Part shown: positions 47,780-61,312 of the stretch, in pieces | Position numbering within the stretch: the stretch's first letter is position 1 | Layout: each line of letters starts with the position of its first letter | DNA from: Hydractinia symbiolongicarpus | Taxonomy: Eukaryota > Cnidaria > Hydrozoa > Anthoathecata > Hydractiniidae | Assembly: GCF_029227915.1 (NCBI RefSeq) | Contig: NC_079885.1 | Coordinates: 13,961,001 to 14,025,000, forward strand | DNA length: 64,000 nt | Direction: 5' to 3' | Notes under the pieces: model-generated | What the model saw: only the letters and a program-made list of their open reading frames with translations | Databases searched by the model: none | What the model was told of the DNA's origin: nothing | Position numbers and translations under genes: made by a program

Positions 47780-50700
47780 TGACGTCCCAAGTCCTTTTCC
47801 TTGCCGCCATGACTTTAGAACAATGTTAACTCCGTGCACAGCCCTCTAAATGCTGTAACATGGCCTTTTGCAGACGAATAAAGGCTTTACACGTAAATGC
47901 CGTGATTCCATTACCCTCCGCGGGATACCATTGGTCTAGTACTTCCAGTCCCAATGGACTACAACGTGCCAAGTCGTTTTCTTTGGCCCCTTGGCGTTAG
48001 AAGACCGGCAACTACGCGCACAGCCCTCTAAAGGCAGTAATATGTCCATTTGCAGCCTAATAAAGGCCTTACACGTAAATCACGTTCTTCCACGTCCCCA
48101 GCAAGGCTACCAATGGTCTAGTGTTTCCAGTCTTAATGGTCTATGACGTCCTAAGTCCTTTTCCTTGACGCCATGGCTATAGAACACTGTTAACTACGTG
48201 CACGGCCTTTGAACGCTGTAATATGGCCATTTGCAGCCTCTTAAAGGCCTTACACGTAAATACTGTCGCTCCCCCTGCTTGCGCAAGTTACCATTGGTGT
48301 AGTCCTTCCAGTCTCAATGGACTATGACGTCCCAAGTCGTTTCCTTTGACGCCGTGACGTTTGAAAACCCGCAAGTACGCGCACAGTCCTCGAAATGCTA
48401 TAGTATGGCTTTTGTAAGTCTAAAAAAGGCCATACGCGTAAATCACGTGCTTCCACTCTCCAAACCAGGCTACAAATGGTGTACCTTTCCGACTAGCATT
48501 GAACTACAAGGTCCCAATTCCTTTTGCTTTGTGTTTTAGCGTTAAAACACTTTTAACTATGTGCACAGGCCTCTAAATGCTGTAATATTGCCTTTTGTAG
48601 CCAAATAAAGGCTTTACACGGAAATAACGTGGTTCCACCACCCTTCGCGGGATACCATTAGTCTAGTCCTTCCATTCTCAATAGACTATGACATGCCAAG
48701 TCATTTTCCTTGGCGCCATGGATTTAGCACACTGTTAACTCCTTGCACGGCCCTCTAAAGGCTGTAATATGGCCATTTGCAGCCTAATAAAGGCGTTATA
48801 CGTAAATACCGTCGTTCCACCTGCTTCCGCAGGTTACCATAGAAGTAGTCCTTCCAGTTTCAATGGACTATGACGTCCCAAGTCCTTTTCCTTGGCGCCA
48901 TGGCTTTAGAACAATGTTAACTACGTGCACAGCTCTCTAAAGTCAGTAATAGGGCCTTTTGCAGCCTAATAAATGCCTTACACGTAAATCACGTTCTTCC
49001 ACGTCCCCAGCAAGGCTACCAATGGTCTAGTGTTTCCAGTCTTAATGGTCTATGACGTCCTAAGTCCTTTTCCTTGACGCCATTGCTATAGAACACTGTT
49101 AACTACGTGCACAGCCTTCTAAAGGCAGTATTATGTCTTTTTCAGGCTACTAAAGGCCTTACCCGTAAATAACGTGCTTCCATGCTCCCAGCCATGCTAC
49201 CATTGATGTAGTCCTTCCAGTCTCAATGGAATACGACGTTCCAAGTCGTTTTCCTTCGCGCTATGGCGTTACAACACTGTTAACTGCGTGCACGGCTCTT
49301 TGAACGTTGTAATATGGCCACTTGCAGCCTATTAAATGCCTTATACGTAAATACTGTGGCTCCACCTGCCTGCGCAAGTTACCATTGGTGTAGTCCTTTC
49401 AGTCTCAATGGACAATGACGTCCCAAGTCGTTTTCTTTGACGCCGTGACGTTTGAAAACGCCCAAGTACGCGCACAGTCCTCTAAATGCTATAGTATGGC
49501 CTTTGTAAGTCTAAAAAAGGCCTTACGCGTAAATCACGTGCTTCCACTCTCCAAACCAGGCTACCAATGGTGTATCTTTTGCGACTATCATTGAACTACG
49601 ACGTCACAATTCCTTTTCCTTGGCGCTTTAGCGTTAAAACACTTTTAACTACGTGCACAAACCTCTAAATGCTGTAATATTGCCTTCTGCAGCCAATTAA
49701 AGGCTTTACACGTAAATTACGTGGTTCTACCACCCTTCGCGGGATACCATTAGTCTAGTCCTTCCAGTCTCAATGGACTACAACGTGCCAAGTTCTTTTC
49801 CTTGACGCCATGGCTATAGAACACTGTTAACTACGTGCAAGCCTTCTAAAGGCAGCAATATGTCCATTTGCAGCCTAATAAAGGCCTTACACGTAAATCA
49901 CGTTCTTCCACGTCCCCAGCAAGGCTACCAATGGTCTAGTGTTCCCAGTCTCTATGGACTACAACGTGCCAAGTCGTTTTCTTTAGCACCTTGGCGTTAG
50001 AATACCGGCAACTACGCGCACAGTCCTCTAAACGCTGTAACATGGCCTTTTACAGACTAATAAAGGTCTTACGCGCAAATCACGTTCTTCCACGCCCCAA
50101 GCAAGGTTACCAATGGTCTAGTGTTCCCAGTCTTAATGGAATATGACGTCTCAAGTCCTTTTCCTTGACGCCATGGCTATAGAACACTGTTAACTACGTG
50201 CAAGCCTTCTAAAGGCAGTATTATGTCCTTTTGCAGACTAATAAAGACCTTACCCGTAAATAACGTGCTTCCATGCTCCCAGCCATACTACCATTGATCT
50301 AGTCCTTCCAGTCTCAATGGAATTCGACGTTCCAAGTCGCTTTCCTTCGCGCTATGGCGTTAGAACACTGTTAACTACGTGCACGGCTCTTTGAACGCTG
50401 TAATATGGCCATTTGCAGCCTAATAAATGCCTTATACGTAAATACTGTGGCTCCACCTGCCTGCGCAAGTTACCATTGGTGTAGTCCTTCCAGTCTCAAT
50501 GGACAATGACGTCCCAAGTCGTTTTCTTTGACGCCGTGACGTTTGAAAACGCCCAAGTACGCGCACAGTCCTCTAAATGCTATAGTATGGCCTTTGTAAG
50601 TCTAAAAAAGGCCTTACGCGTAAATCACGTGCTTCCACTCTCCAAAACAGGCTACCAATGGTGTACCTTTTGCGACTATCATTAAACTACGACGTCACAA

Positions 50701-53700
50701 TTCCTTTTCCTTGGCGCCATGGCTTTAGCACACTGTTAACTCCGTGCACGGCCCTCTAAAGGCTGTAATATTGCGATTTGCAGCCTAATAAAGGCGTTAT
50801 ACGTAAATACCGTCGTTCCACCTGCCTGCAAAGGTTAACATAGGAGTAGTCCTTTCAGTCTTAATGGACTATGACGTCCCAAGTCCTTTTCCTTGGCGCC
50901 ATGGCTTTAGAACAATGTAAACTCCGTGCACAGCCCTCTAAATGCTGTAACACGGCCTTTTGCAGACTAATAAAGACTTTAAACGTAAATACTGTCGTTC
51001 CAACTGCCTGCGCAGGTTACCATAGAAGTAGTCCTTCCAGTCTCAATGGACTATGACGTCCCTAGTCCTTTTCCTTGGTGCCATGGCTAAAGAACACTGT
51101 TAACTACGTGCACAGCTCTCTAAAGTCAGTAATAGGGCCTTTTGCAGCCTAATAAATGCCTTACACGTAAATCACGTTCTTCCACGTCCCCAGCAAGGCT
51201 ACCAATGGTCTAGTGTTCCCAGTCATAATGGAATATGACGTCCCAAGTCCTTTCCCTGACGCCATGGCTATAAAACACTGTTAACTACGTGGACAGCCCC
51301 ATGTAAGCCGTATTATAGCCTTTGCAGCCTAATAAAGACCTTAGACGTAAACCACGTGCTTCCACGCTCCCAGCCAGGCTACCATTGATATATTCCTTCC
51401 AGTTCCAATGGACTACGACTTGCCAAGTCGTTCTCCTTGGCGTCATTGCTTTAGAGCTCTGTGAACTATGTGCACAGCCCTCTATATGCTGCATTATGTC
51501 CTTTTACAGACTAATAAAGGCCTTGCACGCAAATCACGTTCTTCCACGCTCCCAGCCAGGCTACCATTGATCTAGTCCTTCTAGTCCCAATGGACTACAA
51601 CGTGCCAAGGCGTTTTCTTTGGCCCCTTGGCGTTAGAAGACCGGCAACTACGCGCACAGCCCTCTAAAGGCAGTAATATGTCCATTTGCAGCCTAATAAA
51701 GGCCTTACACGTAAATCACGTTCTTCCACGTCCCCAGCAAGGCTACCAATGGTCTAGTGTTCCCAGTCTTAATGGTCTATGACGTCCTAAGTCCTTTTCC
51801 TTGGCGCCATGGCTATAGAACACTGTTAACTACGTGCACAGCCTTCTAAAGGCAGTATTATGTCTTTTTCAGGCTAATAAAGGCCTTACCCGTAAATAAC
51901 GTGCGTCCATGCTCCCAGCCATGCTACCATTGATGTAGTCCTTCCCGTCTCAATGGAATACGACGTTCCAAGTCGTTTTCCTTCGCGCCATGGCAATAGA
52001 ACACTGTTAACTACGTGCACAGCCTTCTAAAGGCAGTATTATGTCTTTTTCAGGCTAATAAAGGCCTTGCCCGTAAATAACAGGCTTCCATGCTCCCAGC
52101 TATGCTACCATTGATGTAGTCCTTCCAGTCTCAATGGAATACGACGTTCCAAGTCGTTTTCCTTCGCCCTATGACGTTAGAGCACTGTTAACTACGTGCA
52201 CGGCTCTTTGAACGCATGTAATATGTCCATTTGCAGCCTAATAAAGGCCTTGCACGTAAATCACGTTCTTCCACGTCCCCAGCAAGGCTACCAATGGTCT
52301 AGTGTTCCCAGTCTCAATGGACTACAACGTGCCAAGTCCTTTTCCTTGACGCCATGGCTATAGAACACTGTTAACTACGTGCAAGCCTTCTAAAGGCAGT
52401 ATTATGTCCTTTTGCAGACTAATAAAGACCTTACCCGTAAATAACGTGCTTCCATGCTCCCAGCCATACTACCATTGATCTAGTCCTTCCTGTCTCAATG
52501 GAATTCGACGTTCCATGTCGCTTTCCTTCGCGCTATGGCGTTAGAACATTGTTAACTACGTGCACGGCCTTTGAACGCTGTAATGTGGCCATTTGCAGCC
52601 TCTTAAAGGCCTTACACGTAAATACTGTCGCTCCCCCTGCCTGCGCAAGTTACCATTGGTGTAGTCCTTCCAGTCTCAATGGACAATGACGTCCCAAGTC
52701 GTTTCCTTTGACGCCGTGACGTTTGAAAACCCGCAAGTAAGCACACAGTCCTCTAAATGCTATAGTATGGCTTTTGTAAGTCTAAAATGGCCGTACGCGT
52801 AAATCACGTGCTTCCACTCTCCAAACCAGGCTACCAATGGTGTACCTTTCCGACTATCATTGAACTACGACGTCCCAATTCCTTTTGCTTTGCGTTTTAG
52901 CGTTAAAACACTTTTAACAATGTGCACAGGCCTCTAAATGCTGTAATATTGCCTTATGTAGCCAAATAAAGGCTTTACACGGAAATAACGTGGTTCCACC
53001 ACCCTGCGCGGGATACCATTAGTCTAGTCCTTCCATTCTCAATAGACTATGACATGCCAAGTCATTTTCCTTGGCGCCACGGCTTTAGCACACTGTTTAC
53101 TCCTTGCACGGCCCTCTAAAGGCTGTAGTATGGACATTTGCGGTCTAATAATGGCGTTATACGCAAATCACGTGCTTCCACGCTCCCAACCAGGCTACAA
53201 TTGGTCTAGTGTTTTCAGTCTCAATGGAATATGACGTCCCAAGTCACTTTCCTTGGCGCCATGGCTTTAGAACACTTTTAACTACGTGCACAGCCCTCTA
53301 AAAGCTGTAATATGGCCATTTCCAGTTAAATAAAGGTGTTATACCCGAATACCATCGTTCCACCTGTCTGCGCAGGTTACCATGGGAGTAGTCCTTCTAG
53401 TCTCAATGGAATATGACGTCTGAAGTTCTTTTCCTTGGCGCCATGGCTTTAGAACAATGTTAACTACATGCACAGCCCTCTAAAGTCAGTAATATGGCCT
53501 TTTGCAGCCCAATAACGCCTTTACACTTAAATGCCGTGATTCCATCACCCTCCGCGGGATACCATTGATATAGTCCTTCCAGTCCCAATGGACTACAACG
53601 TGCCAAGTCGTTTTCGTTGGCCCCTTGGCGTTAGAAGACCGGCAACTACGCGCACAGTCCTCTAAATGCTGTAACATGGACTTTCACAGACTAATAAAGG

Positions 53701-56700
53701 TCTTACACGCCAATCAAGTATTTCCACGTCCCCAGCAAGGCTACCAATGGTCTAGTATTCCCAGTCTTAATGGAATATGACGTCCAAAGTCCTTTTCCTT
53801 GGCGCCATGACTTTAGAACAATGTTAACTCCGTGCACAGCCCTCTAAATGCTGTAACATGGCTTTTTGCAGACTAATAAAGGCTTTACACGCAAATGCGG
53901 TGATTCCATTACCCTCCGCGGGATACCATTGGTCTAGTCCTTCCAGTCCCAATGGACTACAACGTGCCAAGTCGTTTTCTTTGGCCTTTTGGCGTTAGAA
54001 GACCGGCAACTACGCGCCTAGCCCTCTAAAGGCAGTAATATGTCCATTTGCAGCCTAATAAAGGCCTTACACGTAAATCACGTTCTTCCACGTCCCCAGC
54101 AAGGCTACCAATGGTCTAGTGTTCCCAGTCTTAATGGTCTATGACGTCCTAAGTCCTTTTCCTTGACGCCATGGCTATAGAACACTGTTAACTACGTGCA
54201 CAGCCTTCTAAAGGCAGTATTATGTCTTTTTCAGGCTAATAAAGGCCTTACCCGTAAATAACGTGCTTCCATGCTCCCAGCCATGCTACCATTGATGTAG
54301 TCCTTCCAGTCTCAATGGAATACGACGTTCCAAGTCGTTTTCCTTCGCGCCATGGCTATAGAACACTGTTAACTACGTGCACAGCCTTCTAAAGGCAGTA
54401 TTATGTCCTTTTGCAGACTAATAAAGACCTTACCCGTAAATAACGTGCTTCCATGCTCCCAGCCATGCTACCATTGATGTAGTCCTTCCAGTCTCAATGG
54501 AATACGACGTTCCAAGTCGTTTTCCTTCGCGCTATGGCGTTAGAACACTGTTAACTGCGTGCACTGCTCTTTGAACGCTGTAATATGTACATTTGCAGCC
54601 TATTAAATGCCTTATACGTAAATACTGTGGCTCCACCTGCCTGCGCAAGTTACCATTGGTGTAGTCCTTCCAGTCTCAATGGAAAATGACGTCCCAAGTC
54701 GTTTTCTTTGACGCCGTGACGTTTGAAAACGCCCAAGTACGCGCACAGTCCTCTAAATGCTATAGTATGGCCTTTGTAAGTCTAAAAAAGGCCTTACGCG
54801 TAAATCACGTGCTTCCACTCTCCAACCCAGGCTACCAAGGGTGTAACTTTTGCGACTATCATTGAACTACGACGTCACAATTCCTTTTCATCGGCGCTTT
54901 AGCGTTAAAACACTTTTAACTACGTGCACAGACCTCTAAATGCTGTAATATTGCCTTTTGCAGCCAAATAAAGGCTTTACACGTAAATTACATGGTTCTA
55001 CCACCCTTCGCGGGATACCATTAGTCCAGTCCTTCCAGTCTCAATGGACTACAACGAGCCAAGTTCTTTTCCTTGACGCCATGGCTATAGAACACTGTTA
55101 ACTACGTGCAAGCCTTCTAAAGGCAGTATTATGTCCTTTTGCAGACTAATAAAGACCTTACCCGTAAATAACGTTCTTCCATGCTCCCAGCCATACTACC
55201 ATTGATCTAGTCCTTCCAGTCTCAATGGAATTCGACGTTCCAAGTCGCTTTCCTTCGCACTATGGCGTTAGAACACTGTTAACTACGTGCACGGCCTTTG
55301 AATGCTGTAATATGGCCATTTGCAGCCTCTTAAAGGCCTTGCACGTAAATACTGTCGCTCCACCTGCCTGCGCAAGTTACCATTGGTGTAGTCCTTCCAG
55401 TCTCAATGGACTATGACGTCCCAAGTCGTTTCCTTTGACGCCGTGACGTTTGAAAACCCGCAAGTACGCGCATAGTCCTCTAAATGCTATAGTATGGCTT
55501 TTGTAAGTCTAAAAAAGGCCATACGCGTAAATCACGTGCTTCCACTCTCCAAACCAGGCTATCAAAGGTGTACCTTTCCGACTATCATTGAACTACGACG
55601 TCCCAATTCTTTTTGCTTTGCGTTTTAGCGTTAAAACACTTTTAACTATGTGCACAGGCCTCTAAATGCTGTAATATTGCCTTTTGTAGCCAAATAAAGG
55701 CTTTACACGGAAATAACGTGGTTCCACCACCCTTCGCGGGATACCATTAGTCAAGTCCTTCCATGCTCAATAGACTATGACATGCCAAGTCATTTTCCTT
55801 GGCGCCATGGCTTTAGCACACTGTTAACTCCTTGCACGGCCCTCTAAAGGCTGTAATATGGCCATTTGCAGCCTAAAAAAGGCGTTATACGTAAATACCG
55901 TCGTTCCACCTGCCTGCGCAGGTTACCATAGAAGTAGTCCCTCCAGTCTCAATGGACTATGACGTCCCAAGTCCTTTTCCTTGGCGCCATGGCTTTAGAA
56001 CAATGTTAACTACGTGCACAGCCCTCTAAAGTCAGTAATATGGCCTTTTGCAGCCCAATAACGCCTTTACACTTAAATGCCGTGATTCCATCACCCTCCG
56101 CGGGATACCATTGGTCTCGTCCTTCCAGTCCCAATGGACTACAACGTGCCAAGTCGTTTTCGTTGGCCCCTTGGCGTTAGAAGACCGGCAACTACGCGCA
56201 CAGTCCTCTAAATGCTGTAACATGGCCTTTCACAGACTAATAAAGGTCTTACACGCAAATCAAGTTCTTCCACGTCCCCAGCAAGGCTATCAATGGTCTA
56301 GTGTTCCCAGTCTTAATGGAATATGACGTTCAAAGTCCTTTTCCTTGGCGCCATGACTTTAGAACAATGTTAACTCCGTGCACAGCCCTCTAAATGCTGT
56401 AACATGGCTTTTTGCAGACTAATAAAGGCTTTACACGTAAATGCCGTGATTCCATTACCCTCCGCGGGATACCATTGGTCTAGTCCTTCCAGTCCCAATG
56501 GACTACAACGTGCCAAGTCGTTTTCTTTGGCCCCTTGGCGTTAGAAGACCGGCAACTACGCGCACAGCCCTCTAAAGGCAGTAATATGTCCATTTGCAGC
56601 CTAATAAAGGCCTTACACGTAAATCACGTTCTTCCACGTGCCCAGCAAGGCTACCAATGGTCTAGTGTTCCCAGTCTCAATGGACTACAACGTGCCAAGT

Positions 56701-57224
56701 CCTTTTCCTTGACGGCATGGCTATAGAACACTGTTAACTACGTGCAAACCTTCTAAAGGCAGTATTATGTCCTTTTGCAGACTAATAAAGACCTTACCCG
56801 TAAATAACGTGCTTCCATGCTCCCAGCCATACTACCATTGATCTAGTCCTTCAAGTGTCATTGGAATACGACGTTCCAAGTCGCTTTCCTTCGCGCTATG
56901 GCGTTAGAACACTGTTAACCACGTGCACGGCCCTTTGAACGCTGTAATAAGGCCATTTGCAGCTTATTAACGGCCTTATACGTAAATACTGTCGCTCCAC
57001 CTGCCTGCTACCATTGGTGTAGTCCTTCCAGTCTCAATGGACTATGACGTCCCACGTCGTTTTCTTTGACGCCGTGACGTTTGAAAACCGCAAGTACGCG
57101 CACAGTCCTCTAAATGCTATAGTATGGCTTTTGTAAGTCTAAAAAAGGCCTTACGCGTAAATCACGTGCTTCCACTCTCCAAACCAGGCTACCAATGGTG
57201 TACCTTTCCGACTATCATTGAACT

Positions 57225-57314
57225 ACGACGTCCCAATTCCTTTTCCTTGGCGTTTTAGCGTTAAAACACTTTTAATTATGTGCAATGGTCTAGTGTTCCC
57301 AGTCTCAATGGACT
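57225..57314 (+). repeat. 90-bp half monomer, second copy
   Basis: Same deletion as at 45145-45234, offset 12080 bp. It is inherited through the large duplication. Confidence 0.85.
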
Positions 57315-58406
57315 ACAACGTGCCAAGTCGTTTTCTTTGGCACCTTGGCGTTAGAAGACCGGCAACTACGCGCACAGTCCTCTAAATGCTGTAACATGGC
57401 CTTTTACAGACTAATAAAGGTCTTACACGCAAATCACGTTCTTCCACGCCCCAAGCAAGGTTACCAATGGTCTAGTGTTCCCAGTCTTAATGAAATATGA
57501 CGTCTCAAGTCCTTTTCCTTGACGCCATGGCTTTAGAACACTGTTAACTACGTCCACAGCACTCTAAATGCGGCATTATCGTCTTTTGCAGCCTAATAAA
57601 GGCCTTAGACGTAAACCACGCGCTTCCATGCTCCCAGCCAGGCTACCATTGAGCTACTCCTTCAAGTCTCAATGGACTACAACTTGCCTAGTCGTTCTCC
57701 TTGGCGTCATGGTGTTAGAGCACTGTGAACTATGTGCACAGCCCTCTAAATGCTGCAATATGTCCTTTTACAGACTAATAAAGGCGTTGCACGTAAATCA
57801 CGTTCTTCCACGTCCCCAGCAAGGCTACCAATGGCCTAGTGTTCCCAGACCCAATGGACTACAACGTGCCAAGTCGTTCTCCTTGGCGTCATGGCTTTAG
57901 AGCTCTGTGAACTATGTGCACAGCCCTCTAAATGCTGTAACATGGCCTTTTGCAGACTACTAAAGGGTTTACACGTAAATAACGTGGTTCTACCACCCTT
58001 CGCGGGATGCCATTAGTCTAGTCCTTCCAGTCTCAATGGACTATGACGTCCCAAGTCCTTTTCCTTGGTGCCATGGCTATAGAACACTGTTAACTACGTG
58101 CACAGCCCTTTAAAGGCAGTAATATGGCCATTTGCAGCGTAATAAAAGCGTTATACGTAAATACCGTCTTTCCACCTGCCTGCGCAGGTTACCATAGGAG
58201 TAGTGCTTCCAGTCTCAATGGACTATGACGCCCCAAGTCCTTTTCCTTGGCGCCATGGCTTTAGAACAATGTTAACTCCGTGCACAGCTCTCTAAATGCT
58301 GTAACATGGCCTTTTGCAGACTAATAAAGGCTTTAAACGTAAATACTGTCGTTCGAACTGCCTGCGCAGGTTACCATAGGAGTAGTCCTTCCAGTCTCAA
58401 TGCACT

Positions 58407-59859
58407 ATGACGTCCCAAGTCCTTTTCCTTGGCGCCATGGCTATAGAACACTGTCAACAACGTGCACAGCCCTCAAAGCCAGTAATATGGCCATTTGCAG
58501 CCTAATAAAGCCTTTACACGAAAATACCGTGATTCCACCACCCTCTGCGGGATACCATTGGTCTAGTCCTTCCAGTCCCAATAGACTACAACGTGCCAAG
58601 TCGTTTTCTTTGGCACCTTGGCGTTAGAAGACCGGCAACTACGCGCACAGTCCTGTAAATGCTGTAACATGGCCTTTTACAGACTAATAAAGGTCTTACA
58701 CGCAAATCACGTTTTTCCACGCCCCAAGCAAGGTTACCAATGGTCTAGTGTTCGCAGTCTTAATGGAATATGACGTCTCAAGTCCTTTTCCTTGACGCCA
58801 TGGCTTTAGAACACTGTTAACTACGTCCACAGCCCTCTAATTGCGGCATTATCGTCTTTTACAGCCTAATAAAGGCGTTAGACGTAAACCACGTGCTTCC
58901 ACGCTCCCAGCCAGGCCACCATTGATCTAGTCCTTCAAGTCTCAATGGAATACTACGTTCCAAGTCGTTTTCCTTCGCGCTATGGCGTTAGAACACTGTT
59001 AACCACGTGCACGGCCCTTTGAACGCTGTATAATGGCCATTTGCAGCCTATTAACGGCCTTATACGTAAATACTGTCGCTCCATCTGCCTGCGCAAGTTA
59101 CCATTAGTGTAGTCCTTCCAGTCTCAATGGACTATGATGTCCCACGTCGTTTTCTTTGACGCCGTGAGGTTTGAAAACCGCAAGTACGCGCACAGTCCTC
59201 TAAATGCTATAGTATGGCTATTTGCAGCCAAATAAAGGCCTTACACGTAAATCACGTTCTTCCACGTCCCCAGCAAGGCTACCAATGGTCTAGTGTTCCC
59301 AGTCTTAATGGAATGTGACGTACAAAGTCCTTTTCCTTTACGCCATGGCTATAGAACACTGTTAACTACGTGCACAGCCCCCTGTAAGCCGTATTATTGC
59401 CTTTGCAGCCTAATAAAGGCCTTAGACGTAAACCACGTGCCTCCACGCTCCTAGCCAGGCTACCATTGATCTAGTCCTTCAAGTCTCAATGGACTACAAC
59501 TTGCCTAGTCGTTCTCCTTGGCGTCATTGCTGTAGAGCACTGTGAACTATGTGCACAGCCCTCTAAATGCTGCAATAGGTCCTTTTACAGACTAATAAAG
59601 GCGTTGCACGTAAATCACGTGCTTCCACGTCCCCAGCAAGGCAACCAATGGCCTAGTGTTCCCAGTCTCAATGGACTACAACGTGCCAAGTCCTTCTCCT
59701 TGACGCCATGGCTTTAGAACAATGTTAACTCCGTGCACAGCTCTCTAAATGCTGTAACATGGCCTTTTGCAGACTAATAAAGGCTTTAAACGTAAATGCT
59801 GTCGTTTGAACTGCCTGCACAGGTTACCATAGGAGTAGTCCTTCCAGTCTCAATGGACT
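58407..59859 (+). repeat. 8-monomer block, copy 2
   Basis: Equivalent of 46327-47779 in the second 13-kb copy (offset 12080). Confidence 0.8.
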
Positions 59860-61312
59860 ATGACGTCCCAAGTCCTTTTCCTTGGCGCCATGGCTATAGA
59901 ACACTGTCAACAACGTGCACAGCCCTCTAAAGCCAGTAATATGGCCATTTGCAGCCTAATAAAGCCTTTACACGAAAATACCGTGATTCCACCACCCTCC
60001 GCGGGATACCATTGGTCTAGTCCTTCCAGTCCCAATAGACTACAACGTGCCAAGTCGTTTTCTTTGGCACCTTGGCGTTAGAAGACCGGCAACTACCCGC
60101 ACAGTCCTCTAAATGCTGTAACATGGCCTTTTACAGACTAATAAAGGTCTTACACGCAAATCACGTTCTTCCACGCCCCAAGCAAGGTTAGCAATGGTCT
60201 AGTGTTCCCAGTCTTAATGGAATATGACGTCTCAAGTCCTTTTCCTTGACGCCATGGCTTTAGAACACTGTTAACTACGTCCACGGCCCTCTAAATGCGG
60301 CATTATCGTCTTTTACAGCCTAATAAAGGCGTTAGACGTAAACCACGTGCTTCCACGCTCCCAGCCAGGCCACCATTGATCTAGACCTTCAATTCTCAAT
60401 GGAATACGACGTTCCAAGTCGTTTTCCTTCGCGCTATGGCGTTAGAACACTGTTAACCACGTGCACGGCCCTTTGGACGCTGTATAATGGCCATTTGCAG
60501 CCTATTAACGATGTTATACGTAATTACTGTCGCTCCATCTGCCTGCGCAAGTTACCATTGGTGTAGTCCTTCCAGTCTCAATGGACTATGACGTCCCACG
60601 TCGTTTTCTTTGACGCCGTGAGGTTTGAAAACCGCAAGTACGCGCACAGTCCTCTAAATGCTATAGTATGGCTATTTGCAGCCTAATAAAGGCCTTCCAC
60701 GTAAATCACGTTCTTCCACGTCCCCAGCAAGGCTACCAATGGTCTAGTGTTCCCAGTCTTAAAGGAATGAGACGTACAAAGTCCTTTTCCTTGACGCCAT
60801 GGCTATAGAACACTATTAACTACGTGCACAGCCCCCTGTAAGCCGTATTAATGCCTTTGCAGCCTAATAAAGGCCTTAGACGTAAACCACGTGCCTCCAC
60901 GCTCCCAGCCTGGCTACCATTGATCTAGTCCTTCAAGTCTCAATAGACTACAACTTGCCTAGTCGTTCTCCTTGGCGTCATGGCTTGAGAGCACTGTGAA
61001 CTATGTGCACAGCCCTCTAAATGCTGCAGTATGTCCTTTTACAGACTAATAAAGGCGTTGCACGTAAATCACGTCCTTCCACGTCCCCAGCAAGGCTACC
61101 AATGGCCTAGTGTTCCCAGTCTCAATGGACTACAACGTGTCAAGTCCTTCTCCTTGACGCCATGGCTATAGAACACTGTTAACTACGTGCACAGCCCTCT
61201 AAAGGCAGTAATATGGCCATTTGCAGTCTAATAAAGGCCTTACACGTAAATCACGTTCTTCCACGTCCCCAGCAAGGCTACCAATGGTCTAGTGTTCCCA
61301 GTCTCAATGGAC
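59860..61312 (+). repeat. 8-monomer block, copy 3
   Basis: Direct tandem repeat of 58407-59859 at +1453, with more substitutions than copies 1 and 2 show to each other. Confidence 0.78.

Larger units (their letters stand above)
34617..47786 (+). repeat. 13.17-kb satellite duplication, copy 1
   Basis: Landmarks from 34621 to 43671 recur at exactly +13170: 35154/48324, 37701/50871, 39328/52498, 42055/55225, 43365/56535. From about 44761 the offset is 12080, because about 1090 bp of this copy is missing in copy 2. The left edge is where 34616-34620 begins to match 47786-47790. Copies differ by only scattered single bases. Confidence 0.9.
47787..59866 (+). repeat. 13.17-kb satellite duplication, copy 2 (12,080 bp)
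   Basis: Direct tandem copy of 34617-47786, abutting it at the same monomer phase. It lacks about 43681-44770 of copy 1; the join lies near 56820-56852. Its right end merges into another 8-monomer block at 59860. Confidence 0.88.
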
